Source: Nitrobacter hamburgensis X14
Lineage (GTDB): Bacteria > Pseudomonadota > Alphaproteobacteria > Rhizobiales > Xanthobacteraceae
Assembly: GCF_000013885.1 (NCBI RefSeq)
Contig: NC_007964.1
Location: 2,962,001-3,026,000 of the forward strand
Direction: 5' to 3'
DNA length: 64,000 nt
Shown: positions 9,424-19,029 of the stretch, piece by piece
Layout of the letters: every line of letters begins with the position of its first letter
How positions within the stretch are numbered: position 1 is the first letter of the stretch
Notes under the pieces: generated by a model
Databases searched by the model: none
What the model saw: only the letters and a program-made list of their open reading frames with translations
What the model was told of the DNA's origin: nothing
Made by a program: the position numbers and the translations under genes

Positions 9424-12400
9424 TTACGTCGGCCGCAGCGCCTTCGAGTCAAAATCGGCAATCTGCTTGTTGCGCTCCGACCCGGCGCCGGCCAGGTGAT
9501 CGGTTGCAATCGCCACATAGACGGCCGGAAGCACGAACAGGGTGAACATCGTTCCAATCATCATGCCCGACACGACGACGAGACCGATCGAGAACCGGCT
9601 CGCCGCCCCCGCGCCCGATGCCGTCAGCAGCGGCAGCAGGCCGGTGACCATCGCCGCGGTCGTCATCAGGATCGGGCGCAGTCGGACCCGCGCCGCCATC
9701 TCGATCGCCGAGCGTTTGTCGAGACCCTCCTTGAGCTGCAGTTCGTTGGCGAATTCGACCATCAGGATGCCGTGTTTGCTGATGAGGCCGATCAACGTCA
9801 GCAGGCCCACCTGGGTATAGATGTTGATGGTCGCAACCCCGAAGAAGAGCGGGATCAGCGCGCCCGAGATCGCCATCGGCACGCTGATCATGATGACGAG
9901 CGGATCGCGCAGGCTTTCGAACTGCGCCGCCAGCACCAGGTAGATGATGATGAGCGCGAAGCCGAAAGCGATCGCGAGCTGATTGCCTTCCGTTACGTAT
10001 TGTCGTGCGTCGGCGAGATAATCGTGGCTGAATCCCTTCGGCAGATTTTTCGCTTGCTGTTCGAGGAAGTCCACCGCGTGGCCCACCGTCACGCCCGGCA
10101 TCGGCACGGCCTGGAAGGTCGCCGCATTGAGCTGGTTGTAGTGCGTCAGCGCGTTGGGATCGGAGTCCGTCTTGATCGTCACCAGCGTGGACAGCGGAAT
10201 CTGCTGGCCGGTAATGCTCGGCACATAGTAGCCGTCGAGCGATTCCGGCGACAGGCGCAGGCCACGCGGTACCTGCGGAATCACCTGATAGGAGCGTCCC
10301 TGGAGGTTGAAGCGGTTCACGTAGTTGCCGCCGAGCAGCGTCGCGAGCGTCGCGCCGATCTGCTGCATGTTGACGCCGAGGTCGTTCGCCTTGGTCCGGT
10401 CGATGGCGACTCGCACCACCGGTTGGTTGAAGTCGAGATCGCTGTCGCTGACGATGAACAGGCCGCTTTTGCGCGCCGCCTCCTTCAGCTTGTTCATCTC
10501 CTCATAGACCGCCTGGAAACCGGCCGTGGTGTAGAGCACCATCTGCACCGGCAGACCGCCCGGACCGCCCGGCAGCGGCGGCCGGTTGAAGGCGAAGGCG
10601 CTCACGCCCTCGACCTTGCTGATGTCGGCCTGCACCAGCGGCTTGATATCCATCGCGGACCGCGTGCGCTCGTCCCACGGCTTCAGCAACATGCCGGCAA
10701 TGCCGTTGTTGATGCCGTTGGTACCGTTGATCATGAAGCGCAGGTCGGTCTCGGGAAAGCTCGCAAACTTCTTGTCGAGCTTGTCGCCGTAAAAATCCAT
10801 GTAGTCGATATTGGCGTATTTCGGCCCCTTGATGACCGCGAATACGATGCCCTGATCCTCCTCCGGCGCCAGCTCCTTTGATGTGTTCATGTAGAGGAAG
10901 CCGACGAGCCCGAGGATCGTCACCGCGAACAGCGCCGTGATCGGCCGGTAGTCGAGCGAACGGTCCAGCCTGCGGCCGTACCAGTGCGTGACCGAGGTGA
11001 AGATCTTGTCGACCTTGGTGGCGAACCAGCCCTGCCCGCCGTGCTTCAGCAGCACCGAGCACATCATCGGCGACAGCGTCAGCGCGATGACGCCGGAGAC
11101 GATCACCGCCCCCGCCAGCGTGAAGGCGAATTCGCGGAACAGCGCGCCGGTGAGGCCACCGAGAAAGCCGATCGGCGCATACACCGCGGCCAGCGTGATC
11201 GTCATCGAAACGACCGGGCCGACGATTTCACGCGCGCCCTGCAACGACGCCTGAACCGGCGTCTTGCCCTCCTCGATATGGCGGTAGATGTTTTCCACCA
11301 CCACGATGGCGTCATCGACCACGAGACCGATGGCCAGCACCATCGCCAGCAGCGTCAGCAGATTGAAGCTGAATCCGGCCGCCATCATCAGCGCGCAGAC
11401 GCCGATCAGCGACAGCGGGATCGTCACCACCGGGATGATGACCGAGCGCAGCGAGGCGAGGAACAGGAAGATCACCACGATGACGATGGCGACCGCCTCG
11501 ATCAGGGTCTTCTGCACCTCGTGGATCGAGGAGGTGATGAACTTGGTCGAGTCGTAGGCCACCTTCATCTTCATCGACGGCGGAAGATTCCGCTCGATGT
11601 CGGGGAACAGCGCCCGCACACCCTCGACGATATTCAGCGGGTTGCCCTGCGGGGTCGCCTGCACGCCGATGAAGATCGCGCGCTGGCCGCTGAAAGCGAC
11701 GCTCGCATCGGTGCTCTGCGCGGTAAGCTGAACATCTGCGATATCCTCCATGCGCACGAATCCGCCGTCCTTGGCCTTCACGGTCATGCGCTTGAACTGC
11801 TCGACGTTCTGCAGGTCGGTATTGGTCGAGACGTTGGAGATCGTGTAGTAGCCCTTGGTCTGGCCGGCCGCCGCCTGGAAGTTGTTGGCGGCGATCGCGG
11901 CCGCGACCTCCGTGGTCGACACGTTGCGCCCGGCCATTTTCACCGGATCGAGCCAGACGCGCATCGCGAAGGTCTGGCCGCCGAGGATGTCGGCCGAGGC
12001 CACGCCGTCCACGGTCGAGAGGATCGGCTGCACCACGCGCGTCAGGTAGTCGGAGATCGCCGAGCCCGACAGTTCGTCGCTGGAGAAGCCGATATACATC
12101 ACCGCCGTGGTCTCGCCGGTGGACTTCAGAATCACCGGGTCGTTGGCTTCCTTCGGGATCAGGTACCTCACCGAATTGACTTTCGACAGCACCTCGGTGA
12201 GCGCGGCGTTCGGATCGAAGTTCAATTTGACGTAGACCTTGATCTGGCTCTGGCTCTGGGTCGAGGCTGAGGTGATGTAGTCGACGCCCTCAGCCGATGC
12301 GACCGCCTGCTCGATCGGCGTGGTGATAAAGCCCTGCATCAATTCCGGCGACGCGCCCGGATAGACCGTGGTGACCGTAATCACGGTGTTGGACAGCTTC

Positions 12401-12513
12401 GGATACTGCCGGATCGGCAGATTGAAGGCCGCCGCCAGGCCGATCAGCAGGATCAGCAGGCTGACGACGACCGACAACACCGGCCGCTTGATGAAGATAT
12501 CGGTGAATGCCAT
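9424..12513 (-). CDS. RND-family multidrug efflux pump, inner-membrane subunit (AcrB/MexF type)
   Basis: 1029-residue proton-driven HAE1-type transporter of the inner membrane. The protein starts MAFTDIFIKRPVLSVVVSLL behind GGAGCG. It shows the TM4 Asp pair (GLVVDDAIVVVENIYRH) and the TM10 Lys (GLISKHGILMVEFANE) needed for proton relay, plus the two large periplasmic loops. A start 15 codons upstream exists but lacks the family N-terminus. It is the last gene of a TetR-MFP-RND operon. No outer-membrane factor gene is nearby, so the pump must borrow a channel encoded elsewhere. Substrate unknown. Confidence 0.95.
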   Translation of the reverse strand: MAFTDIFIKRPVLSVVVSLLILLIGLAAAFNLPIRQYPKLSNTVITVTTVYPGASPELMQGFITTPIEQAVASAEGVDYITSASTQSQSQIKVYVKLNFDPNAALTEVLSKVNSVRYLIPKEANDPVILKSTGETTAVMYIGFSSDELSGSAISDYLTRVVQPILSTVDGVASADILGGQTFAMRVWLDPVKMAGRNVSTTEVAAAIAANNFQAAAGQTKGYYTISNVSTNTDLQNVEQFKRMTVKAKDGGFVRMEDIADVQLTAQSTDASVAFSGQRAIFIGVQATPQGNPLNIVEGVRALFPDIERNLPPSMKMKVAYDSTKFITSSIHEVQKTLIEAVAIVIVVIFLFLASLRSVIIPVVTIPLSLIGVCALMMAAGFSFNLLTLLAMVLAIGLVVDDAIVVVENIYRHIEEGKTPVQASLQGAREIVGPVVSMTITLAAVYAPIGFLGGLTGALFREFAFTLAGAVIVSGVIALTLSPMMCSVLLKHGGQGWFATKVDKIFTSVTHWYGRRLDRSLDYRPITALFAVTILGLVGFLYMNTSKELAPEEDQGIVFAVIKGPKYANIDYMDFYGDKLDKKFASFPETDLRFMINGTNGINNGIAGMLLKPWDERTRSAMDIKPLVQADISKVEGVSAFAFNRPPLPGGPGGLPVQMVLYTTAGFQAVYEEMNKLKEAARKSGLFIVSDSDLDFNQPVVRVAIDRTKANDLGVNMQQIGATLATLLGGNYVNRFNLQGRSYQVIPQVPRGLRLSPESLDGYYVPSITGQQIPLSTLVTIKTDSDPNALTHYNQLNAATFQAVPMPGVTVGHAVDFLEQQAKNLPKGFSHDYLADARQYVTEGNQLAIAFGFALIIIYLVLAAQFESLRDPLVIMISVPMAISGALIPLFFGVATINIYTQVGLLTLIGLISKHGILMVEFANELQLKEGLDKRSAIEMAARVRLRPILMTTAAMVTGLLPLLTASGAGAASRFSIGLVVVSGMMIGTMFTLFVLPAVYVAIATDHLAGAGSERNKQIADFDSKALRPT

Positions 12514-12614
12514 TGCAGGCGCTCCGTTGACACGGGGCCGCTCCGCTGATCGGAGCATGGCCGCGAGACGTTCGATCGATGCGGGCCGCCCCCTTGGCGG
12601 TCCCGGCTCGGGAA

Positions 12615-13826
12615 TCAGTTCAGCGGCGGCTTCTCCGGGATCGGCGGCAGCGGATCCTGCGAGATCTCGACCGCGGCGCCCGACTGCAGCTTGAGCTGGC
12701 CGACCGCAGCGACCTTGTCGCCGGGCTTCAGCCCTTTCTCGATTACCGCACGCCCGTGGATCCGGTCGCCGGTGCGCACGAAGGTTCGCTCGGCGGTCAA
12801 GCTGGTCTTGCCGTCATCCTCCTTCTTCTCCTTGATGAGATAGACGGAGTCGCCATACAGCGTGTACTCGACTGCGGTTTCCGGCACCGTGATGACCGCC
12901 GGCTTGTCAGGCAGCACCACGATCACATTCGCGAACATGCCGGGTTTCAGGATATCGCCGGGGTTGGTGATGGTCGCCTGGACGCGAATGTTGCGGGTGT
13001 CGGTCGAAATCTGCGGCTCGATGGTGGTGATCTTGCCGTCGAACTCCTTGCCCGGATAAGCATCGACCGACACTCGTACAGTCTGGCCGACTTTGAGCCG
13101 GCCGCTGTCCTTTTCAGTGACGGTGAAATTGGCGTACAGCGTCGAGAGATCGGTCAGCGACACGATCTGCGTACCGGCGGTGAGAAATTGTCCCACTTCC
13201 ACCTGACGCACGCCGAGCACGCCGTCGAACGGCGCGCGCACCAGCTTCTGCGAAATGATCGCCTCGGTCTTGGCGATGCCGGCATTGGCCTGGTCGAACG
13301 CGGCCTGCGCCTGATCCACGGTGACTTGCGGGCCGACCTGACGCGCCTTGAGCTGCTGCGCCCTCTCCAGCGCGAGTCGCGCGACGGTCGCCTGCGCCTT
13401 GAAGCTGGCGAGATCGCCCTGGTCCGGCTTGTCGAACAGTTGCACCAGCGGCGTGCCCTTGATGACGTGGCTGCCGGCGGTGAACAGGATGTCGGTGATG
13501 CGGCCGTTGACGTCGGACGTGACGTTGACCTGATGCACCGCGGCGAGGCTGCCGACAGCCCGCTGCAGGTTCGGCAGCACCTCGGACTTCGCCTCGACCG
13601 CGCTGATCGTCACCGGCGGCGGCTTGTTGTTGGCGAAGAACTGCGCGATCATGTGGGCGCGGAACGCATTAAACCCGACCAGCCCGGCGACGAGCACCGC
13701 CAGCAGCAAGCCGATGACGATGAACCAGCGCCTCATGCGCACCGGACGCGCGTGAGACTTCCCGCTCAGGTCACGCGCCGAAACGTCGGTCTTGTCGCCG
13801 GTACTGCCTTGCCTTGTTACCGTCAT
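12615..13826 (-). CDS. RND efflux periplasmic adaptor (membrane fusion protein)
   Basis: 403-residue adaptor that links the RND pump to an outer-membrane channel. A single N-terminal membrane anchor (residues about 33-52) is followed by a lipoyl/biotinyl-like half-motif, an alpha-hairpin (about 140-190, rich in Ala/Gln), a second half-motif (RAPFDGVLGVRQVEVGQFLT) and beta-barrel and membrane-proximal domains. The ATG at 13826 lies one base after the TGA of the upstream TetR gene, so translation is probably coupled. The RND gene follows after about 100 bases. Confidence 0.93.
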   Translation of the reverse strand: MTVTRQGSTGDKTDVSARDLSGKSHARPVRMRRWFIVIGLLLAVLVAGLVGFNAFRAHMIAQFFANNKPPPVTISAVEAKSEVLPNLQRAVGSLAAVHQVNVTSDVNGRITDILFTAGSHVIKGTPLVQLFDKPDQGDLASFKAQATVARLALERAQQLKARQVGPQVTVDQAQAAFDQANAGIAKTEAIISQKLVRAPFDGVLGVRQVEVGQFLTAGTQIVSLTDLSTLYANFTVTEKDSGRLKVGQTVRVSVDAYPGKEFDGKITTIEPQISTDTRNIRVQATITNPGDILKPGMFANVIVVLPDKPAVITVPETAVEYTLYGDSVYLIKEKKEDDGKTSLTAERTFVRTGDRIHGRAVIEKGLKPGDKVAAVGQLKLQSGAAVEISQDPLPPIPEKPPLN

Positions 13827-13827
13827 G

Positions 13828-14529
13828 TCATGCACTTTCTGCGGCCGGCGCGTGGGCGGCGTTGAATACAGGTTGCTTGTCCAGATGCAAGGCAATCGCC
13901 GCTGCGTTCAGGCCGACTCCGCGAAGAATGAATTCACAGATCTGCCGCTCCAGGCCGGGCGCGGCGCCGTACGACAGGGTCGGAACGGAGGGAAGCTTGG
14001 TCAGAACCATCATGAGAACCGTGTGATGAGCAAACCAGAACAGATTGAGCGGCTCGCGTCCGACCGGCACCGCATCCCCGGCGGCGATCGCACGCTCGAG
14101 CGAGGTCGTGAAGGCCCGACCTATCAGGTCCCGGATCTTTTCGTACAGCAATCGGGCGAATTCGCCGTCGTCGAGCTGGCTTGAGATCATGAGGCGCAGG
14201 CGTTGTGCCTCCTGCTGATCCGGCGAGGCGGAGGCATTCAGGAAGTGCTCGACCATGCCGCGGATGAGAACGACCAGCGTTTCCGTCGAAGGCTCGCGAT
14301 CGAGCAAGCGATGCAGCGCCGGATCCGCCTGACAGGCCTCAGCCAGAATTTCCGCATAGAGCGCCGACTTGGTCGGAAAGTGTTTGAACAATAACGCCTC
14401 GGAGATCGAGGCGGCGGCGGCAACGCTCTTGGTCGTGGTGCCTGCGAATCCATAGCGCGCAAAGCATTGCTTCGCGGCGCTCAGAATCAATTCCCGGCGC
14501 AGATCGCTGGTCATCCGCAGATTGCTCAT
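13828..14529 (-). CDS. TetR-family repressor of the RND operon
   Basis: 233-residue regulator (from the ATG at 14529) and first gene of the operon, so it probably represses itself, the adaptor and the pump. Its helix-turn-helix (AGTTTKSVAAAASISEALLF then KHFPTKSALY) is typical of AcrR-like members. An alternative GTG start at 14547 would add six residues but places the start inside the operator, making it less likely. Ligand unknown; efflux repressors of this kind usually release DNA on binding a pump substrate. Confidence 0.88.
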   Translation of the reverse strand: MSNLRMTSDLRRELILSAAKQCFARYGFAGTTTKSVAAAASISEALLFKHFPTKSALYAEILAEACQADPALHRLLDREPSTETLVVLIRGMVEHFLNASASPDQQEAQRLRLMISSQLDDGEFARLLYEKIRDLIGRAFTTSLERAIAAGDAVPVGREPLNLFWFAHHTVLMMVLTKLPSVPTLSYGAAPGLERQICEFILRGVGLNAAAIALHLDKQPVFNAAHAPAAESA

Positions 14530-14535
14530 GGCGAC

Positions 14536-14551
14536 GTGAGTAAGCACTCAC
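14536..14551. promoter_or_regulatory. Palindromic TetR-type operator
   Basis: GTGAGTAAGCACTCAC is a perfect 6-base inverted repeat around a 4-base centre, seven bases upstream of the TetR start. GTGAGT-N4-ACTCAC resembles operators described for TetR regulators of RND pumps in several Gram-negatives. Its position suggests autorepression of the whole operon. Confidence 0.7.
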
Positions 14552-14679
14552 CTCCCCGCTGTCAAGAAAATGCTGCATCGCATCAATCCTCATTCGACTA
14601 AAGATTGAGATGAATCCGCGCGATCGCCGATACGGAGGTCATGAATGCCCCCGTCGCTCCGTCTCGGGCAGCTCGGCGA

Positions 14680-15939
14680 TCACGGAAAAAGTCCCCGCGT
14701 GGTCTTCGCGGCCCGCACCTTCTCGACACCCAGCGCCATCGCCGCGGTGCGATGCGGGATGTTGTCCTTTTTCGCGCGGCGGACCATCTGGTCGAACGCC
14801 CGGTCCAGGATCTGGTATTCGCGGCGCATCACTTCCTCTTCTTCCCAGAACAGTTGCTGAAGGTCCTGCACCCATTCGAAATAACTGACCACCACGCCGC
14901 CCGAATTGCAGAGGATGTCGGGGATCAGGAAAATCTCGCGCTGGCGCTTCTCCAGGATCAGATCGGCCTCCGGCGTCGTCGGCCCATTGGCGCCTTCTGC
15001 CAGCACGCGGCATTTCAGGTTCTCGGCGACATGCGCATCGATCACGCGCTCCACGGCGGCGGGAACGAGCACGTCGCACGGCACCGTCAGGATGGCGGCG
15101 GGATCGTAGTGAAGCTGGTTGGAATAGCCGGCGATGCTCCCGTGCGCGGCGGCATGGCGCATCAGCGCGGGAATATCCAGCCCCTTCCTGTCATAAAGCG
15201 CGCCGGTGTGATCTCCCACCGCGATGACCTTGACGCCGGAATTGTAAAGTTCGAGCGCCGCCTGGGAGCCGACGTTGCCAAAGCCCTGAACAACCGCGGT
15301 CGCGCCATCGAACGCGATGTCGAGGTCCTTCATCACGCGGCGGGCGAGATAGGCAACGCCGCGGCCGGTGGCTTCGCGGCGGCCGAGCGTGCCGCCTGAA
15401 CTCACCGGCTTGCCGGTGACGATCTCGGTGACGGTGCGGCCATGGTACATGGAGTACGTATCCATGAACCACGCCATCACCTGCTCATTGGTGCCCATGT
15501 CCGGCGCCATCACATCGGTGTGCGGCCCGACGAACGGAATCATCTCCTGCATGTAGCGGCGCGACAGCCCTTCCAGTTCGCGCTTCGAAATCGATGCGGG
15601 ATCGACCCTGACGCCGCCCTTGGCCCCGCCATAAGGCAACCCGGCCAGCGCGCATTTCCAGCTCATCCAGATGGCAAGCGCGGCCACCTCGCCGATGTCC
15701 ACGCTAGGCGCGAAGCGCGTGCCGCCCTTGGTCGGGCCCATCGTCAGGTGATGCTGCACGCGGTAGCCCTCGAAAACCGTGATCGAGCCGTCGTCGCGAT
15801 GGATCGGGCAGGAAACCGTGATCGCCCGCTTCGGCATCAGGATGCGCTCGCGCTCGTCCATCGGGATCGACAGATGATTGGCGATGACCCCGAATTGCTG
15901 GACTGCCATGTCGAAGACCGGGCCGGAATAGACCGTCAT
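14680..15939 (-). CDS. Glu/Leu/Phe/Val-family dehydrogenase, probably glutamate dehydrogenase
   Basis: 419-residue amino-acid dehydrogenase interconverting glutamate and 2-oxoglutarate plus ammonia. The substrate-binding segment GPTKGGTRFAPSVD and the catalytic-lysine signature LPYGGAKGGVRVDP are intact, and the Rossmann motif VQGFGNVGSQAALEL binds NAD(P). Length matches the hexameric RocG/GudB type (about 420) rather than the 450-residue NADP enzyme of enterics. It is monocistronic, with a 308-base upstream spacer and ATG behind GGAGAG. Confidence 0.92.
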   Translation of the reverse strand: MTVYSGPVFDMAVQQFGVIANHLSIPMDERERILMPKRAITVSCPIHRDDGSITVFEGYRVQHHLTMGPTKGGTRFAPSVDIGEVAALAIWMSWKCALAGLPYGGAKGGVRVDPASISKRELEGLSRRYMQEMIPFVGPHTDVMAPDMGTNEQVMAWFMDTYSMYHGRTVTEIVTGKPVSSGGTLGRREATGRGVAYLARRVMKDLDIAFDGATAVVQGFGNVGSQAALELYNSGVKVIAVGDHTGALYDRKGLDIPALMRHAAAHGSIAGYSNQLHYDPAAILTVPCDVLVPAAVERVIDAHVAENLKCRVLAEGANGPTTPEADLILEKRQREIFLIPDILCNSGGVVVSYFEWVQDLQQLFWEEEEVMRREYQILDRAFDQMVRRAKKDNIPHRTAAMALGVEKVRAAKTTRGLFP

Positions 15940-16247
15940 CGTTCTCTCCTCTCGTGATCCCGGCTCAGGAACCTCGCGCGCGTTCAGGCGACCGACTGTT
16001 ACAGGATGCGCTTCACCGGCATCGAACCCGGTCGTCGTTGTGCCTCATCGTTGCGGACACTATACAGTTATGCAGCCGTGACATCCGCAGCTAGATTTGT
16101 AATTCGCACAAAGACGTCAACGTCGAAGCCTGTTCGTCCCGCGCCGATTGCGGCACGAACGATAAGCGCCACCGATCGTTCAATGGAAGCTTTCGGCTAT
16201 CGCGCCAGGGCATCCGTACGAGCCGCGTCCGCGTTGCCGACAGGAAT
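15940..16247. other. Intergenic spacer (308 bp), upstream of the glutamate dehydrogenase gene
   Basis: No convincing gene. It is the 5' region of the dehydrogenase gene and the 3' region of the ferredoxin reductase gene, both on the reverse strand. A TATAGT hexamer on the reverse strand near 16061 could be a -10 element, but no good -35 was found. Confidence 0.4.
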
Positions 16248-17468
16248 TCAGGCCAGCGCTTTCTTGAGATCGAAAGCGAGATCGGCGGCCTGATCTGGTG
16301 CGATCGAACCGTTCACCGCGAGAATGCGGCGGCCGAAGACGTGATCCGACCCGCGATTGACGGATTCGACTCCGATCAGGCGGCCGGCCTTGTAACAGAA
16401 CGCCGAGAACGATCCCTCCCCGGCGTTTCCCCGCACCACGACCTGATCGTAACCGGTGGTCAGGCCCGCGATCTGTAGCTTGTCCGCGCCCTGATCGCTC
16501 CAGAACCACGGCAGGCCGTCATAACTCTTTGTGTCGCCGGTCAACCGCGCCGCTACGCAGCGAGCCTGATCGGTCGCGTTCTGCACGGATTCGAGCCGCA
16601 GCGGCGCACCGAAGCGAACGCTCGCAAACAGCGCGCAGTCGCCGATTGCCGAAATATCCGGATCGGCGGTGAGCAGGTGCTCATCGACGATGATGCCGGA
16701 GGCAACCGGCAGATCCGCCTCCGCCGCCAGTTCGACGTTGGGCAGAACGCCGACGCCGACCACCACGAGGTCGGCCACGAGTTGCCGGCCATCGCTCAAG
16801 GTGACGCCGGTCACGCGGCCGTCGTTGCTGGTGATGCTCGTTGCCTGCACGCCGAAATGCAGACGAATCCCCGCCTCGATGTGGCGGCGCTGAAAAAACT
16901 CCGAAATCTCCGGTGTGACCGCGCGCGCCATGACGCGCGGCGCCAGCTCCACCACATCGACCTCGAGGCCCTTCGCCCGCGCGGTCGCCGCGAATTCGAG
17001 CCCGATGAAGCCCGCGCCGACGACAACCACCCGCCCCCCGGCCCCGAAGCGTTGCCGCAGCGTCTCGCTTTCATCGAGCGTGCGCAGATAGAGTACGTCA
17101 TCAAGTCCGGCGTTGGGGATATCGAGCAGGCGATTGCGTGCGCCGGTCGCCAGCACAAGGTGTTTGTAAGCCCGGGACGCGCCGGAGGCACAGACCAGCT
17201 CGCGGGCGCTGCGATCGATGGCCACGGCGCGATCCGCGATCAGGTCGACGTGCTGGTCGTGATAGAATTTCTCCGGCCTGAACATCACCGAATCCGGGCG
17301 ACCACCACCTTTCAGATAGGCTTTCGAGAGCGGCGGCCGCTGATAGGGCAGATGCGGCTCGTCATTGATGAGGCTGACGGGTCCGCCGTACCCCGCCTGA
17401 CGCAGCGACACCGCGAGCTGAAAGCCCGCGTGGCCCGCGCCGACGATCAGGACTGGTTGATCTGCCAT
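16248..17468 (-). CDS. Ferredoxin reductase (putidaredoxin-reductase type), NAD(P)H/FAD
   Basis: 406-residue flavoprotein of the pyridine nucleotide-disulfide oxidoreductase family, without a redox-active CXXXXC. It has the FAD motif VLIVGAGHAGFQLAVSLRQA near residue 6, the second Rossmann motif VVVVGAGFIGLEFAATARAK near 145 for NAD(P)H, and the C-terminal IGDCALF FAD contact. It belongs with putidaredoxin/rubredoxin/palustrisredoxin reductases that pass electrons from NADH to P450 ferredoxins. The only ferredoxin-P450 pair in the window is 13 kb away (2633-4113), so a three-part class I P450 system is a reasonable inference. Confidence 0.9.
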   Translation of the reverse strand: MADQPVLIVGAGHAGFQLAVSLRQAGYGGPVSLINDEPHLPYQRPPLSKAYLKGGGRPDSVMFRPEKFYHDQHVDLIADRAVAIDRSARELVCASGASRAYKHLVLATGARNRLLDIPNAGLDDVLYLRTLDESETLRQRFGAGGRVVVVGAGFIGLEFAATARAKGLEVDVVELAPRVMARAVTPEISEFFQRRHIEAGIRLHFGVQATSITSNDGRVTGVTLSDGRQLVADLVVVGVGVLPNVELAAEADLPVASGIIVDEHLLTADPDISAIGDCALFASVRFGAPLRLESVQNATDQARCVAARLTGDTKSYDGLPWFWSDQGADKLQIAGLTTGYDQVVVRGNAGEGSFSAFCYKAGRLIGVESVNRGSDHVFGRRILAVNGSIAPDQAADLAFDLKKALA

Positions 17469-17680
17469 CTCGTCAAACCGAACGGCTCAGGATTGTCTGA
17501 TCGTTTGCCATGTAACCTCCGCCCCAGTCCTTCTGCCACGCGAGCGCGCTCGCACCGCATTTAGCATAACCCGGCCCGGGATTGTCACCCCTTCGCATCT
17601 GCGATTTAAGTGACGCACCAGCCTCAACCGGCGTGCCGCACGATATCGTGCGGCAACTCGATGATCCGGAGTGACGCCAG

Positions 17681-18955
17681 ATGCCAACCTCCGCTCCCAC
17701 CTCTCCCGAAACCGCCGGCATGTCCAAGGCCGCGCTCGATCGGATCGACGACCATCTGAAGCGGCGATACATCGACGCGGGCCGGTTTCCGGGCACGCAG
17801 CTTGTGGTCTATCGGCGCGGTAACATCGTGCACAGCGCGGTGCAGGGTCTGGCCGACCTCGAACGCCAGGTGCCGATGAAAGACGACACCATCTTCCGCA
17901 TCTATTCCATGACCAAACCGATTACGTCGGTCGCGTTCATGATGCTGGTGGAGCAAGGCCTCGTTGCGCTCGACGAGCCGGTTCACAAGTACATTCCCGA
18001 GTGGAAAAACCTTGGCGTGTTCCAGGCCGGCACCGCTCCCGCCTTCATGACCAGACCGCCGGCGCGACCTATGCAGATCGTCGACCTGCTGCGGCATACA
18101 TCCGGGCTGACTTACGGTTTCCAGCAGCGCAGCAACGTCGACGCCGCCTATCGCGACAGGCAGATCGGCACGATTGAGATGGCCGGCACGCTCGATTCGA
18201 TGATCGCGGACCTCGCCGATATCCCGCTGGAGTTCTCGCCCGGCGAAGCCTGGAACTACTCGGTGTCCACCGATGTGATCGGCTATCTCGTCGGCAAGAT
18301 CAGCGGCATCCCGTTCGAGCAATTCCTGAAAGAGCGCATTTTCAATCCGCTGGGAATGGCCGACACCGACTTCTTCGTCCCGGCCGACAAAACGCATCGC
18401 CTGGCGGCCTGCTACAATGCGACGGCAGCCGGCATGACGTCGTTTCATTCGCCGAACGCGAAGGGCAGCCTGGCGTTGCAGGACGATCCGGCGACCAGTT
18501 CCTTCCTCTCTCCGCCCGAATTCATTTCCGGCGGCGGCGGTCTGTGCTCGACGGCGGCCGACTACCTCACCTTCTGCCGGGCGCTGCTCAACGGCGGCGA
18601 ACTCGGCGGCGTCAGGCTGATCGGGCCGAAAACGCTGGCGCTGATGACAACCAATCACCTGCCGGGCAACCGGGACCTGCCGGAGATGTCGCGATCGATG
18701 TTTGCGGAAGCGAGCTACAGCGGCATCGGCTTCGGCCTCGGCTTTTCCGTGACCATGGACCCCGCAAAGACACTCATCCCCGGGAGCCCCGGCGAGTATG
18801 CCTGGGGCGGTGCTGCGACGACATCGTTCTGGATCGATCCGGCGGAAGAGCTGATCGCCATATTCATGACGCAGGTGCTGCCGTCGAGCGCCTATCCGAT
18901 CCGGCGCGAGCTTCGCACCATGGTGTATGCGGCCATCACCGACAGCAATCTTTGA
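17681..18955 (+). CDS. Serine hydrolase, class C beta-lactamase fold / family VIII esterase
   Basis: 424-residue member of the beta-lactamase/penicillin-binding fold. The active-site SxxK is SMTK (in YSMTKPITS). The second motif is Tyr-Ser-Val (WNYSVSTDVIGYL), where true class C enzymes have Tyr-x-Asn. WGG near the C-terminus (YAWGGAATTSFWIDP) sits where KTG would be. YSx plus WxG points to family VIII carboxylesterases such as EstB rather than to antibiotic resistance. There is no clear signal peptide, so a cytosolic location is likely. It stands alone, divergent from the ferredoxin reductase gene. Confidence 0.88.
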   Translation: MPTSAPTSPETAGMSKAALDRIDDHLKRRYIDAGRFPGTQLVVYRRGNIVHSAVQGLADLERQVPMKDDTIFRIYSMTKPITSVAFMMLVEQGLVALDEPVHKYIPEWKNLGVFQAGTAPAFMTRPPARPMQIVDLLRHTSGLTYGFQQRSNVDAAYRDRQIGTIEMAGTLDSMIADLADIPLEFSPGEAWNYSVSTDVIGYLVGKISGIPFEQFLKERIFNPLGMADTDFFVPADKTHRLAACYNATAAGMTSFHSPNAKGSLALQDDPATSSFLSPPEFISGGGGLCSTAADYLTFCRALLNGGELGGVRLIGPKTLALMTTNHLPGNRDLPEMSRSMFAEASYSGIGFGLGFSVTMDPAKTLIPGSPGEYAWGGAATTSFWIDPAEELIAIFMTQVLPSSAYPIRRELRTMVYAAITDSNL

Positions 18956-19029
18956 TGCCGCGCCATTTCGCTTTCAGCAGGCGGCGGGCAGCGCGGCGAC
19001 GGCCGCATGCTTCCGCGAACCCCTGACGC

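Noticed and set aside
10984..12270. Long open frame of 428 codons opposite the RND pump gene, and similar frames opposite ppc, leuA, ilvC and uvrD
   Set aside because: High GC gives long antisense frames; their translations are Arg/His/Asp-rich with no domain, while the opposite strand encodes a well-known family.
17681..18955. Beta-lactamase (antibiotic resistance) call
   Set aside because: Tyr-Ser-Val and WGG motifs and the lack of a signal peptide point to a family VIII esterase.
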